Source of the DNA: Halisarca cf. caerulea
Taxonomy: Eukaryota; Porifera; Demospongiae; Chondrillida; Halisarcidae
Assembly (NCBI GenBank): GCA_963170055.1
Contig: CAUJGJ010000200.1
Coordinates: 187,175 to 251,174, forward strand
Direction of reading: 5' to 3'
Length of the DNA stretch: 64,000 nucleotides
Shown: positions 41,119 through 53,784 of the stretch, one piece after another
Layout of the letters: every line of letters starts with the position of its first letter
Position numbering within the stretch: the first letter of the stretch is position 1
The notes under the pieces: model-generated
Told to the model about the DNA's origin: nothing
What the model saw: the letters and a program-made list of their open reading frames with translations, nothing else
The model's database searches: none
Position numbers and translations under genes: made by a program

Positions 41119-41372
41119 GTAGTAGCCTGATCGGTTTGGTCAATCACCTGGGTTCGGGGTTACCCCTTTCAATTCTGAACTTAATGCTATTGGAGCCAAC
41201 AACCAACACAACTACTCACAAAGTAGTGGCAAAGACAGAAGTTTTTATACAGAAATTTTATTTCCGCTTTTACTATATATAGCCATTTTGATTGGCTGCT
41301 GCTCTATTTTTGGCGTACAATTATATTATTTTCAATATTAGCTCAGTCGAATGGAGGGCCACCCCTTATTAC
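41119..41372. repeat. Dispersed repeat, copy 2 (about 250 bp)
   Basis: This is the second copy of the element at 38029-38272, in the same orientation, roughly 75-80 percent identical with small indels. It also retains the minus-strand CCAAT (CAGCCAATCA) and a TATAAAA-like motif. It lies just downstream of the erlin gene. Confidence 0.8.
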
Positions 41373-41603
41373 ATCATTTATCTGATCAATGTAAGTTTTG
41401 CACCATGTTTTCTGTAAAAGACTTCTGCTCTCGGCACAGCATGTTTTAAGACATATTGATCGAATTACATCAAAACTAATACAATTTGTTCAAGAAAATA
41501 TATTACAAGTAATACCCTCCGTAAATTATCAATCATACTCCACAAAAATCGAACCCTATCAGTGGACAAAGTAATAGTATTCATGCAGCAGGTTCCTTCA
41601 AAT

Positions 41604-44560
<2,957 letters not shown>

Positions 44561-44606
44561 TTTATTCAAAATTCCTTAGGCGGAACACGCGGGAACTCGG
44601 CGGGAG
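44561..44606. promoter_or_regulatory. Bidirectional promoter, erlin / dCMP deaminase
   Basis: Only 46 bp separate the two divergent start codons. The interval holds CGCGGGAACT and CGGCGGGAG, which resemble the GCGGGAA half of an E2F site. E2F control would suit a gene supplying dTTP precursors in S phase. The assignment of a factor is inference. Confidence 0.6.
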
Positions 44607-47600
44607 ATGAGTTGCAAAAGGGTGGACTATTTAGAATGGGAGGACTACTTTATGGCCGTAGCCTTTTTGTCAGCACAGCGAAGTAAGGACCCTAGCTCTC
44701 AAGTAGGTGCTTGCATCGTTAATACAGACAAAAAGATTGTTGGAATTGGCTACAATGGGATGCCAAACGGCTGTAGCGACGACAAGTTACCCTGGTCTAG
44801 GGAGGCTAGCAACAAACTGGATACAAAGTATCCCTATGGTAAGAAAGCGCACATAGTTCTTTAAGAATAGCCATGTATACACACATGGAACCTGTGTAAC
44901 CCCTCCTTGATGGAGTGTTTCTGAGCTATGATACTCATAAGGTGAAGCATGGACTTCCTCAGTATGAAGATAGTCTCGCGTAGCCAGACCACACCCCCTC
45001 CATTTTACACCTTTCCCATGCAAAAAGGAGGGATGTGGTCTGGCTACGCAAAACTAGTTTGGAGAGTCTATGGGCATTGATACTACAACACCGTTAAAAT
45101 GAGGTAACTTGGAACGTGGTCGATATCTTAACATACAGCTATGCTGTCTAGCCAGGGTCTATCCATACTTTCCACTGCTGAACTTTCAATTCATGTAGAT
45201 AGCACTAGTGAAAACAAAGGTGGTTATTTGCTGTTGACACTGCTTTTGGTCTCCTGTTCCAAGTTAACCTGCTTTACCCTGATTCGGCCCTAGAGGTGTA
45301 TCTGTTCTAACTAGGTGACAGCTGTGTAAAATGACCACTATAGACAGGACCTACAAAAGACGGGTGGCTGCTTGGTACAATGACCACTATAGACAGGTGG
45401 CTACTTTGTACAATGACCACTATAGACAGGTGGCTACTTTGTACAATGACCACTATAGACAGGTGGCTACTTTGTACAATGACCACTATAGACAGGTGGC
45501 CGCTTTGTATAATGACCACTATAGACAGGTGGCTGCTTTGTACAATGACCACTATAGACAGGTGGCTACTTTGTACAATGACCACTATAGACAGGTGGCT
45601 ACTTTGTACAATGACCACTATAGACAGGTGGCTGCTTTGTACAATGACTACTATAGACAGGTGGCTGCTTTGTACAATGACTACTATAGACAGGTGGCTG
45701 CTTTGTACAATGACTACTATAGACAGGTGGCTGCTTTGTACAATGACTACTATAAACAGGTGGCTGCTTGGTACAATGACTACTGTAGACAGGTGGCTGC
45801 TTTGTACAATGACTACTATAGACAGGTGGCTGCTTTGTACAATGACTACTGTAGACAGGTGGCTGCTTTGTACAATGACTACTATAGACAGGTGGCTGCT
45901 TTGTACAATGACTACTGTAGACAGGTGACTGCTTTGCACAATGACTACTATAAACAGATTGCACAGTGACCTATAATAGATGGGTGGCTGCTTTCCGGCA
46001 TAGACTACCCTTTTCTCATTTTTATGGTGTAATCTATTGGTCCAAGCATATATGATAGATGGTCCAAGTAAATAAAATGGAGGAATGATGTGGATACAGT
46101 AGAAACTGGTCAACGAGAAATCCAGGGTGTACTAAAATTTAATTCTTGTTAAAAGTATGAAGACAGTACTTTGTGCATACAGTTGGTTCACAGAAATTGT
46201 TTTTGTTAACTAATAAGGGACTTTGTATTAACCAGTTTCCACTGTATATACATATATAATATTGTTATGTAAATACTGGTCAGGGCTGCATTTGCCCCCC
46301 CCCCCCCCTGCAGACCTACACTAAGGGTGTATGAAAGACATGATACTTTTGGATTACTATTTCAAGGCATGCAAACATTCTGAACATGATCAACACAGTC
46401 TACAATAAATGCTGTACTACTGTCAGGGATGTCAGGATTTCTTTGGGGTCAGACAAAGCAGGAGTATTTACTCTCCCCTCCCTCTTCTATGACCCAGTTG
46501 ACCCCCTTGCCATAGCATACGGTGAAACCTCTCTAATCCGACACTCAATGGGACCTGAAAACAGTGTCAGATTACAGAGTGACTCTTGGCATACTTTAGT
46601 ATAGAGACTGTACCTTATAAGATGGTCGGTTTAGCAAGAATGTTGGATTACAGCGGTTTCACTGAACATATATAACTGCAGTGATGTATTCACAAACCTG
46701 CTTAAGTAATCTAAAATGGCCTCAGATACCACCTTATAGGGCATAGAAGCAATTATTTTTCTTGGGGACCACACCCCAGACCCCTAGCAGTAATGCACAC
46801 CTCCGCAATACAACACACATAGCATTGTTATCTATAATACCCCCCCCCCCAGTCTCTGTACACCTATACACTCCCCTATTTCGTTGCCCCCCCCCCCAAG
46901 ATTTTAGAAAGCTCAATTTGACCCCCAGCCCTAAATCCTGTGTGCAGCCCTGCTGGTATATAGTAATACGAAGGTAGATGTTCACTAGTGCACTGTGGTT
47001 GCATGTAAAGTCAAGTGATTTGTTTGATCTGTAATATCATGATCACCGAGATTATTGGTTTGACCCTTGACAGCACAATGTGCACATTTAGTCACGTGTG
47101 AGTGCAATATGGAGACAGTGTCAAGCAGTGATTGTCTGTGTAGACTTGTAATTAAAACTTCAATTATTTTATCTATTGTCTTTGCTTTTTGTGATTGTTT
47201 TGTTAATTGTGTGTTGCTACTGCATCGGACCCGCTGCCCATTGTGACATGCATATCACATAATATACTGAGCACAATAACAATATAGACATAATATGTGT
47301 CAATTCTTGCAAGATCTTGTGTTAGCCAAACTGTGTACTGCTTACTCTTGCAGTGTGTCATGCGGAGATGAATGCCATACTAAACAAGAACTCAGCAGAT
47401 GTTAAAGGATGTACATTGTATGTGGCTTTGTTTCCGTGCAATGAATGTGCTAAGCTAATCATACAGTCTGGAATAAGGAAAGTGGTGTACCTGTCAGACA
47501 AGTATCATGAAAAACCAGAAATGATAGCTTCACGGACATTGCTTGATTTGGCTGGCATTATATACATGCAACATACTCCCAAACAGAGACAAATTTCCAT

Positions 47601-47634
47601 AGACTTTGCCTCCATTGACCTTGCACACAAGTAG
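44607..47634 (+). CDS. DCTD: Deoxycytidylate (dCMP) deaminase (170 aa, 2 exons)
   Basis: Exon 1 is 44607-44838 and exon 2 is 47354-47634, joined in phase 1 across a 2515-bp intron (GTAAGA...TTGCAG). The enzyme deaminates dCMP to dUMP, feeding thymidylate synthesis. Its zinc site is visible: CHAE with His80 and the catalytic Glu82, and PCNEC with Cys106 and Cys109. The N-terminal part shows the family's [14 protein letters not shown] and [16 protein letters not shown] motifs, and KYPYV precedes the zinc motif as in the human protein (178 aa). The C-terminus is a little shorter than human. The start codon is the first ATG after the shared promoter. The intron is unusually long for this region and holds a minisatellite, two MITE-like elements and a foldback. 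Confidence 0.95.
44972..45049. mobile_element. Foldback / MITE-like element, TAGTCTC family, copy 1
   Basis: Arms GCGTAGCCAGACCACACCCC (from 44978) and its near-perfect inverse (GGATGTGGTCTGGCTACGC, ending 45049) flank a short spacer. The left end reads TAGTCTCGCG, shared with copies at 56833 and 60487. It lies in the dCMP deaminase intron. Confidence 0.6.
45319..45970. repeat. 33-bp minisatellite in the dCMP deaminase intron, about 19 copies
   Basis: The unit contains ACAATGACCACTATAGACAG and GTGGCTGCTTTG, 33 bp in total. Early copies have ACCACTATAG and later ones ACTACTATAG or ACTACTGTAG. 33 is a multiple of 3, so several frames stay open on both strands for 120-268 codons, for example an 11-residue [11 protein letters not shown] repeat. 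There is no sign of separate expression and it sits wholly in an intron, so I treat the frames as artefacts. Confidence 0.95.
46095..46246. mobile_element. MITE-like element with pogo/Tigger-type ends
   Basis: The left end TACAGTAGAAACTGGTCAAC and right end TTAACCAGTTTCCACTGTA are inverted repeats of about 19 bp, flanked by TA. There is no coding capacity. The CAGT.GAAACC-like terminus and TA flanks fit non-autonomous pogo-type elements. Confidence 0.6.
46296..46311. repeat. Poly-C run
   Basis: About 15 C residues in a row. Further C runs occur at about 46841-46851 and 46887-46898. On one strand these could form i-motif/G-rich structures and are error-prone in assemblies. Confidence 0.85.
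46518..46665. mobile_element. MITE-like element with pogo/Tigger-type ends, second copy type
   Basis: The left end ACGGTGAAACCTCTCTAATC and the inverse of the right end (CAGTGAAACCGCTGTAATCC) match over about 20 bp. The ends resemble those of the element at 46095. No open frame. Both lie in the dCMP deaminase intron. Confidence 0.6.
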
Positions 47635-47813
47635 GATAAGCTTTCATTGTATAACAGTTTGTTTGTATGTATGTGTGTGTAGCGGGTGGCTCATGATCAC
47701 TACTAAGTCTTATGATTTGATGAACACTTGCTAGTTGGAATAATATTAAAATACAACACTATAAATTGTTCAGTGATCATAGACTAGTATATATTGTACA
47801 CTGCAAGTTGCAA
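47635..47813. other. Tail-to-tail spacer between dCMP deaminase and the DsbA-like gene
   Basis: These 179 bp hold both 3' UTRs. AATATTAAAATAC is the only weak polyadenylation-like signal; no perfect AATAAA is present. Confidence 0.5.
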
Positions 47814-50800
47814 TCACAACATGCTCTGTTGATGAGGCAGATCCTGCCATCCACACAACATGTCTTCAACGATATTGAGTCTATCTTGGCCCCAGATGAG
47901 TGGTCCTTCATCGACTTGGAATGTTGGTAAACCACACAATCCAGATTCCAGAGCACTACGTCAAGGAAGAATTCAGTTCATGAAAACACTGCATGTCCTT
48001 TAGGTCATGTAGGCAGCAATGTGCACCTGTTGGTATTAGCCTTTAATACTTGCTTAATTTCATTAGTCTTCGCAGCTTCTATGAGTTCATGTCCATTCAA
48101 TCCCAAATGCTGCAAAATCTCCAATAAGACAGACTCTTTGCTAATGTCCTTATCATCTCTCCATATTGCTTCATCTGCATGGACCACAAGATTCTTTGCA
48201 CTCTCAAATCTATTGTAATTGTGCTCACTACATTTGCACAGCAACTTACAAATGGCTCTGATCACACGAACATCTAATCCTGCTGCTATGGTTACTCGTA
48301 AGGCCAGAAGACAGTTAATGGGAAAAGCACTGTTAAACCTGATAGTCACTCCAATATACTCAGCCCAGTCAAAGAGGTCCCTTATGTAATATTTCCTCTT
48401 AGCATCTGGCCACCTTGAAGCAGGCGGTACCTAATGGAAACATGTTTCAATCTCCTATACAAAACATCTTGCCCAAAGCACCTACTGGAGTTCCGATAGC
48501 TGTTAAAAGAGCTCCTAATAACATAGGAACAAACTGAACCTCCACCATGGGGTACCTACGGCGTATCTGCTCCAACCTCACAGCTCCAAGGTAGCTATAA
48601 GGTGAACTGTAGTCAAAATAAAACTTCAAGGACTTCTTGGGAACAGGAGTCAAGGCATGACGAGGTGGATGGGCGTCTTTGTTTCCAAGGTAACGCTCAG
48701 CCAAAAACATTCTATCAACTCCAAAAAACAGTTTATCCTGAGCTAAAAGGCTTCAGGTAAAGAGTACATGTGTGAGCAAATTGCATGCACATATTATACA
48801 CAATAATAATATAACATGCAATTCACCTTGGGACTCCAAAGGCACCTTTTGTGACGGCTTCGTGTGTGTTTTCTTGTAAGGCTGATTTAACTTGTTCAGA
48901 TGTAATAATTTTGGCAACATCTACTGCCCAATCAATGTCATTAGCAATTCTTTGAAGAACTTCTATGCTTTCAACATTGGCACCATCCTTCCAGTAAGCC
49001 TATTGCAAACACAGACATCACAACAAGTCACAAACATTGTTGTAGCAAATGAGCTTGATTATAATGTTGAAACTAAAACAGAAAAATAATTTCAGACCTA
49101 AATATTAAACACACACCATACCTTGTACAGGGCATGGGTAAGTTTTGCACAAAGCCCAGAATGTGGAGTTGCTGTCAACAAACGCATGGCATACAAAGTC
49201 TTTTGATCGGGTAGGCCAATCAAACTTGCATTTGTTTCCACATTAAAGCGATTCTTTAGTCGAGCAAAATCTACATGAGAACCGATGAGGAAGAGATTCT
49301 AGTAGTGAGGATCTTGATGCACAGGTATTTACATCTACAAATACAGTCAATTCTCACTAATTCCCATAAGTCATCTTGTAAAATTCTTGGCAGATAATAT
49401 GTTAGCTCAATTTTTCATTTCTAAATTAATTAGTCCAATCATTAATTAAATTTTTATTTTATTTATTATTATTATTATTATTATAAAATTAAATGTCATA
49501 CTCTAACGCATACTCTAACACATACTCTAACACATACTCTAACACATACACATGCACCATATATAAATAATAATTCAAACAAAATAAAGGGGGACAGGCG
49601 TCAATCAACATCAAAATCAATGTCCTGGGAATCAGATGGAAGCGTTCCCATCACACTGGCAGCATTCCCAACCTGGATGGCAACTGAGTCGCTGAAGTAA
49701 GTAGGTGTATGACTTTGGCTCTCCTGTAGCCATCCTCAGTCTCCTCCCCAAGTCCCTCAGAAAGGCCTCAGATGATGGCCCCATGCTACCACAGGTCTTG
49801 AAAGCAAAGGGCTGAAAGTTGTAAACCCTATCAAGATGAGAGTATTTGCTGGTCTTCACTCCTTCAGCCTTGGCAGCTGCGCCCCCAGACACATCTTTAG
49901 ATTGTTGGAGGTTGGATGGACAGAATGTGTCAACGCATGTAGCGTCCCATACAAGGTATTTTCCTGCAGACCAAGGAACCAGAGATACCCCATCTGGACG
50001 TTTGCCATCCGAGCGATGAAGTCCAGATGGTTCCAGTCTGGAAGGGATGTTGGCAGATGCAAGAGAGTGCAAGACAATGTTATTGATAGCTTGGTGACGA
50101 GACCTCCTCCCCTGACTGGACTTGCAACTAAGGCCGTGTCTACCAAACTGGTCCACCCCCTTACCACAATGGGCACAGGTGTGAGGCTGACACAGAGGTG
50201 CTCCAACTCTCAGGCCCACAGCAATTCTGACAGCATCATTACTCATTCGGAGCCCAAGCGAAGAAATCACCGGACTCATTAATTAAATTAAATTTATGTA
50301 CAAAAATTATTTAAAATTAATTAAATCATTAATTAAATTAAATTTATGTACAAAACTGATGGCATATAGAAAGGTTTGAATTCACTGTACAATCACGGTT
50401 AGTTGGGTACTCTGCCATGCACACAAAACAGATTACACACCATTAGCACTACGGCGGACCTACAGCTGCTTGGGACACACATCTACACACCATTAGCACT
50501 ACAGTGGACCTACAGCTGCTTGGGACACAGAATGTACAACTGGATGTACTGTGTGTGTTGTGATAGATAACAATACTATACAAAGATGCTGTGCTTAGAC
50601 CACACTGAGAAGGGGTGGGAGCCACGTCACTCCAGTGTCTCAACCACAATATAAGGTGGAATGCCAGAATACATGCCAGCAGACTAAAGTGTATGTCCCT
50701 CACTACTCAGGAGTACAGTATACTGTATTAAAGATTGAAGTGACATAAATTGTTACTGTTCCACATCAAAGATTCGAATAGGAAGTTGCCTAAACCAGAA

Positions 50801-51224
50801 TTAGTTTCAAGGGTCATGAACCGTAGGCATACTGTTCCGGGGACTGATTCTACGGTGTAAGCCAGGTAGATTGTGGACTCGGACTCATTTATTGATGGAC
50901 AATGGTGTACAGTTAGCAGTGTTGCAGCAGTACCTTGTGCTAGAATCAGCTTCTTCGCTGGAGCCATGACATCAGTAGCAGATCCCCCCGCTCCTTGAGG
51001 GGCAACTGTCTCCTTGTAGATACCCCCTATGTGACAAGAAAAGGAGCACGCGGGAAAGTGAGGAGCTCGAGCAGGCGGAAGTACGGCCTACAGCCTCGTT
51101 TACCTAGTAGAACGGGCTTCCATATCAACTTTGAGCTAGTTCTTGAAGCCAAAGTCTCGATACGTGTACTGGCGATGTACGCAAAAGGACAAACAATATC
51201 GTAGTAGAAACGAAGCTCCTTCAT
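47814..51224 (-). CDS. Two-domain DsbA-like / GST-kappa-HCCA isomerase family protein (448 aa, 7 exons)
   Basis: Exons 5' to 3': 51104-51224, 50934-51026, 49122-49270, 48827-48999, 48486-48750, 48027-48430 and 47814-47955. All phases close. Two thioredoxin-fold DsbA-like domains sit in tandem. Domain 1 (about 1-200) has FYYDIVCPFAY with Cys12, the linker GGIYKETVAPQGAGG and a cis-proline GVP (176-178). Domain 2 (about 217-448) has FYFDYSSPYSY with Ser227/Ser228, RFNSAFPINCLLALR and GLPTF (Pro412), followed by WGQDRL. Such proteins (GSTK, 2-hydroxychromene-2-carboxylate isomerase) use glutathione; the substrate here is unknown. The two domains differ at the catalytic N-terminal position (Cys versus Ser). 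The start is the ATG at 51224, in the usual place just before the first beta strand. The 1663-bp intron 49271-50933 holds a retroelement fragment. Exon 5 uses the acceptor CTGAAG because it restores the frame GVPSLLAQDKLFFG. Confidence 0.9.
49441..50290 (-). mobile_element. 5'-truncated non-LTR retrotransposon fragment (RT-associated C-terminal domain)
   Basis: An intact 215-codon minus-strand frame (49632-50279) matches the C-terminal part of reverse-transcriptase proteins with a restriction-like endonuclease. It has a zinc knuckle CAHCGKGVDQFGRHGLSC (C-x2-C-x8-H-x4-C), then RRSRHQAINN, LEPSGL, DGKRPDGVSL and VWDATCVDTF, the spaced acidic residues typical of a PD-(D/E)XK nuclease. Polymerase motifs are missing, so it is truncated. 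The 3' side has an (AAT)n tail. Similar TCATTAATTAAATT sequence flanks both sides (about 49438 and 50276), a likely target-site duplication. It sits in an intron of the DsbA-like gene in the same direction. Confidence 0.75.
49500..49562. repeat. 14-bp tandem repeat, about 4 copies
   Basis: Repeats of ACTCTAACACATAC lie just 3' of the retroelement fragment (minus-strand orientation) and next to an (ATT)n tract at 49460-49485. Together they look like the simple-sequence tail of that element. Confidence 0.75.
50427..50530. repeat. Two tandem copies of a 50-bp segment
   Basis: ACACACCATTAGCACTAC.G followed by GGACCTACAGCTGCTTGGGA occurs twice in a row inside the DsbA-like gene's long intron. Confidence 0.75.
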
Positions 51225-51589
51225 GACTTCCTCGACTCGATCGTGATCCAAGAATGGTATTGCGCAATAAAAGGAGGGTAGGCTTAATTATTACGAAACA
51301 CTAAACTAGGTCAGCAATATGGGCTTGTATGGGTGTGTCCCGGCAAGGCAAAGGAAAATGAAAAGGAAAAAGAAAAGAGAATTTCGAAGAGAAAAAGGGA
51401 GATCCTGATGGCCGTATTTGGTGAATGTTAGGTGCACCAGATAGGTGATGACCTGGACAGGAAGATTTTGTAGCTTCCAGAGATTCCGGATTTGAAAAGC
51501 TCCATCAGGATAGCTCTTTGTTTGGGGTTTTGCTTAGGGGAGCAGCAGCTATGAGGGTGGTGTAGGCCTCTTGTTCATAATGCCCAAGA
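51225..51589. other. Upstream region of the DsbA-like gene
   Basis: This stretch contains the presumed promoter and 5' UTR of the minus-strand gene, and a purine-rich tract GAAAATGAAAAGGAAAAAG at about 51354. The frame of the first exon stays open upstream to about 51251 but lacks another ATG. No other gene is seen. Confidence 0.4.
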
Positions 51590-52975
51590 CACCCAATTTC
51601 AAGGGTTCAAGGATTCTAACACCCACATCACAACGTTTGATAGTGGTAGGAAGTACTTCGGCTCTTCAAGGAAGCTTAAATCACAGAAAAGGTTGGACAA
51701 TGGATGGAGAAACTTGAAAATCTTGCACAGATTGCCGTGTCCCAGCCACAATCTGCCTACACAGTGCTGACACAAACGTATTCAGCATAAATGAATATTC
51801 CTGTCAAGATCAGCTAGAGACATTGATTGCATGTCTCTTGCAGGCACAAAGTTACTCCTGACATCACCGGAAAGTAGCACATCAATGACACGGACAGAAA
51901 GATCTTCAGCCTTCCACCACAGCTTAATGGATTGGGAATCAATATTCCAACAGAGAGAACACACCAAGAGTTTTCAAAAACTCCCTGATGGTGACAAAAT
52001 CCTTGTTACCTCTATTCTAGAAGATAATAACCCCAATAATGAAGAAATCAAAGAGACGCAACACAAAGCAAGACAGTCTGTACACCAGGCCAACAAAGAA
52101 GCGGATGTAGCCAAGACTGATACCATCATGAGGTCCATTTCACCAACCAGTCAACAGACAATCACCCTATAGAACAAGAGCAAGGTGCACTTTCTTGGCT
52201 TACCACTCTGCCAATAGAGGATCATTGGTTTGCTTTATGCATGCAAGGGAACCTTTCATGACAACTTAGCACTTTGCTATGGATGGCGGCCTGCCAACAT
52301 GGCTACAACCTGTGTATGTGGAAAGAGCAATGATGTGCAGCATGCTCTCACTTGCAGGTAGGTGGTCTTCCCATCCATCATAACAAAAGCATCAGAGACC
52401 TAACTGCCTCTCTTATTTCGGAAGTCTGCAAGAACACTGAAGTGGAGCCAACTCTCCAGCCACTTACTAGTGAAAGCCTTGACAGAAGGAGTGCCAGACT
52501 GGGCATCCAACATAGAGGTTTTAGGCAACTTGAACAGGATGCCTTTTAAATGTAAGGGTTTTCAATCCCTTTGCAGCATCTAACTAGAATCGAGCAGCCA
52601 ATACACCCAAATTCATCTCTCAAAAGCATGAACAGGAGAAACACAGAGACTATGATCAGTGTGTTCAGGAAATGGAGCACGTATCATTTGTTCCTCTTGT
52701 CTTCTCTACCACTGGTGGAATGGGCCCGAACACAAATGTTGCATGCAGGAGACTGGCATCATTGCTTTCCCAGAAGAGAGGCCATCCATAAGCAGAAAGA
52801 GTGTCTCGGATGCTGACTGTCCTTCAGTCTATTGAGATCAGCCATCACAGTAATCAGAGGAACAAGAACACCAGCCCGCCACACAGCCCTGCAGCCAGAT
52901 TCCATCTCCCTGGCAGTTGCAGAGGGCTACCTGATCCTACCTACCGGTATTATTCAATGTCGATGAATATAATTA
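51590..52975 (+). pseudogene. Degraded non-LTR retroelement, RT C-terminal region
   Basis: Conceptual translation across frames shows, in order, an RT-distal segment (EKLENLAQIAVSQPQSAY), a second one (RSSAFHHSLMDW), FHDNLALCYGWRPANM, a zinc knuckle CVCGKSNDVQHALTC, then IRDLTASLISEVC, VEPTLQPLTSE, TTGGMGPNTN and LSFSLLRSAI. This order is typical of the C-terminal domain of sponge and cnidarian non-LTR retroelement proteins. Multiple frameshifts and stops break it. No polymerase motifs are present. It lies between the DsbA-like gene and SMIM15. It resembles, but is not the same subfamily as, the minus-strand fragment at 49441-50290. Confidence 0.7.
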
Positions 52976-53036
52976 CGCTTCTCTCAACAACAAAAAATAA
53001 TATTACATGTATTACCATAGATACTGTTACGAAACA

Positions 53037-53397
53037 CTATTCTGTACGGGAGTCAGTTATTTTGTTCCGTTTAGGTGTCTTCGTCTTCTGTTTGACTTTT
53101 TCCATTCTTTTTGCTTTTTTCCCCTCAATAACCCTTTTTCTGTCGATATCCTTTACCATTTGGTACGCAAGGCAAGCGCTGATCAGAAAAAAAGGCAGTA
53201 GAATGGCGAATACTACAAGATACGAAGGAGCAGATAAATGGTACCAAGTACTATGCGCGTAAAGAAATCAACGAGATACCTGAAATAAGAAAATCTTTAG
53301 GACTTTCCGCCGCCCACATAGCATAATAGTCTAACCATTCAACAACAACTGCTGGTATGTATTCCTTGAGCTTCTCTTTCGTTTCACTGCCAGACAT
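53037..53397 (-). CDS. SMIM15: SMIM15-like small integral membrane protein (97 aa, 2 exons)
   Basis: Exon 1 is 53280-53397 and exon 2 is 53037-53212, with a 67-bp intron in phase 1 (GTATCT...TGTAG). The product starts MSGSETKEKL, then VVEWLDYYAMWAAESPKDFL, a single hydrophobic segment (about residues 40-58, FAILLPFFLISACLAY) and a strongly basic Lys/Arg tail. This matches the layout and the VEWAA..P..FL signature of SMIM15 (74 aa in human), whose function is not known. The tail is longer here. It starts 54 bp from ZNF706 on the other strand. Confidence 0.85.
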
Positions 53398-53451
53398 GTT
53401 TTGTCCTATATTGCGCAAGAGTAGGCCTGTACGTCAACAACAACGACTAAG
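53398..53451. promoter_or_regulatory. Bidirectional promoter, SMIM15 / ZNF706
   Basis: The two start codons are 54 bp apart, so both core promoters must lie here or inside the 5' parts of the genes. It contains ATTGCGCAAG and a GTACGTCAAC element but no TATA box. Confidence 0.55.
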
Positions 53452-53685
53452 ATGGCGAGAGGACATCAGAAAGCTCAATCCAGGCAGAAGAATGAACAAA
53501 AGATGGCTAAAATGAAGAAGTCTCAAAGTCACGATATGAAGGAGCAGAAAAAGGCAGCCCAAAAGGCCTTGATTTATACTTGTCCCGTCTGCCGCACTCA
53601 AATACCTGATGTAAAGACTTTCAGACAACATTTCGAGAGTAAACATCCAAAGAGTCCACCTCCTCCAGAACTGATGGAATCCTAA
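53452..53685 (+). CDS. ZNF706: ZNF706-like C2H2 zinc-finger protein (77 aa, single exon)
   Basis: The uninterrupted frame gives 77 residues (human 76). The N-terminal half is Lys/Gln-rich (begins MARGHQKAQS, the 4F5-type segment). It is followed by one C2H2 finger with Cys44, Cys47, His60 and His65 (C-x2-C-x12-H-x4-H, starts YTCPVCRTQ) and a proline-rich end PPPPELMES. Human ZNF706 is a small nuclear regulator linked to stem-cell exit from self-renewal; the role here is inferred. Its stop is 99 bp from that of UBA5 on the other strand. Confidence 0.95.
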   Translation: MARGHQKAQSRQKNEQKMAKMKKSQSHDMKEQKKAAQKALIYTCPVCRTQIPDVKTFRQHFESKHPKSPPPPELMES

Positions 53686-53784
53686 CCATTATATGTATTT
53701 GTGCTTTGTTATTGTACTGTTAATGTCATGAAATCTGTACTATAAAATTAATTTTAATTATTGAAGATCTGCGCTCTGAGAAAA
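53686..53784. other. Tail-to-tail spacer between ZNF706 and UBA5
   Basis: 99 AT-rich bp carry both 3' ends. ATAAAATTAATTTTAATTAT near 53742 is palindromic-like and could serve polyadenylation on both strands; no perfect AATAAA is present. Confidence 0.4.

Noticed and set aside
45307..46113. 268-codon minus-strand frame in the dCMP deaminase intron
   Set aside because: It is made of the 33-bp repeat and lies wholly in an intron of a confident gene.
49836..50282. Plus-strand frame of 148 codons
   Set aside because: It is the antisense shadow of the retroelement frame, which has clear domain motifs.
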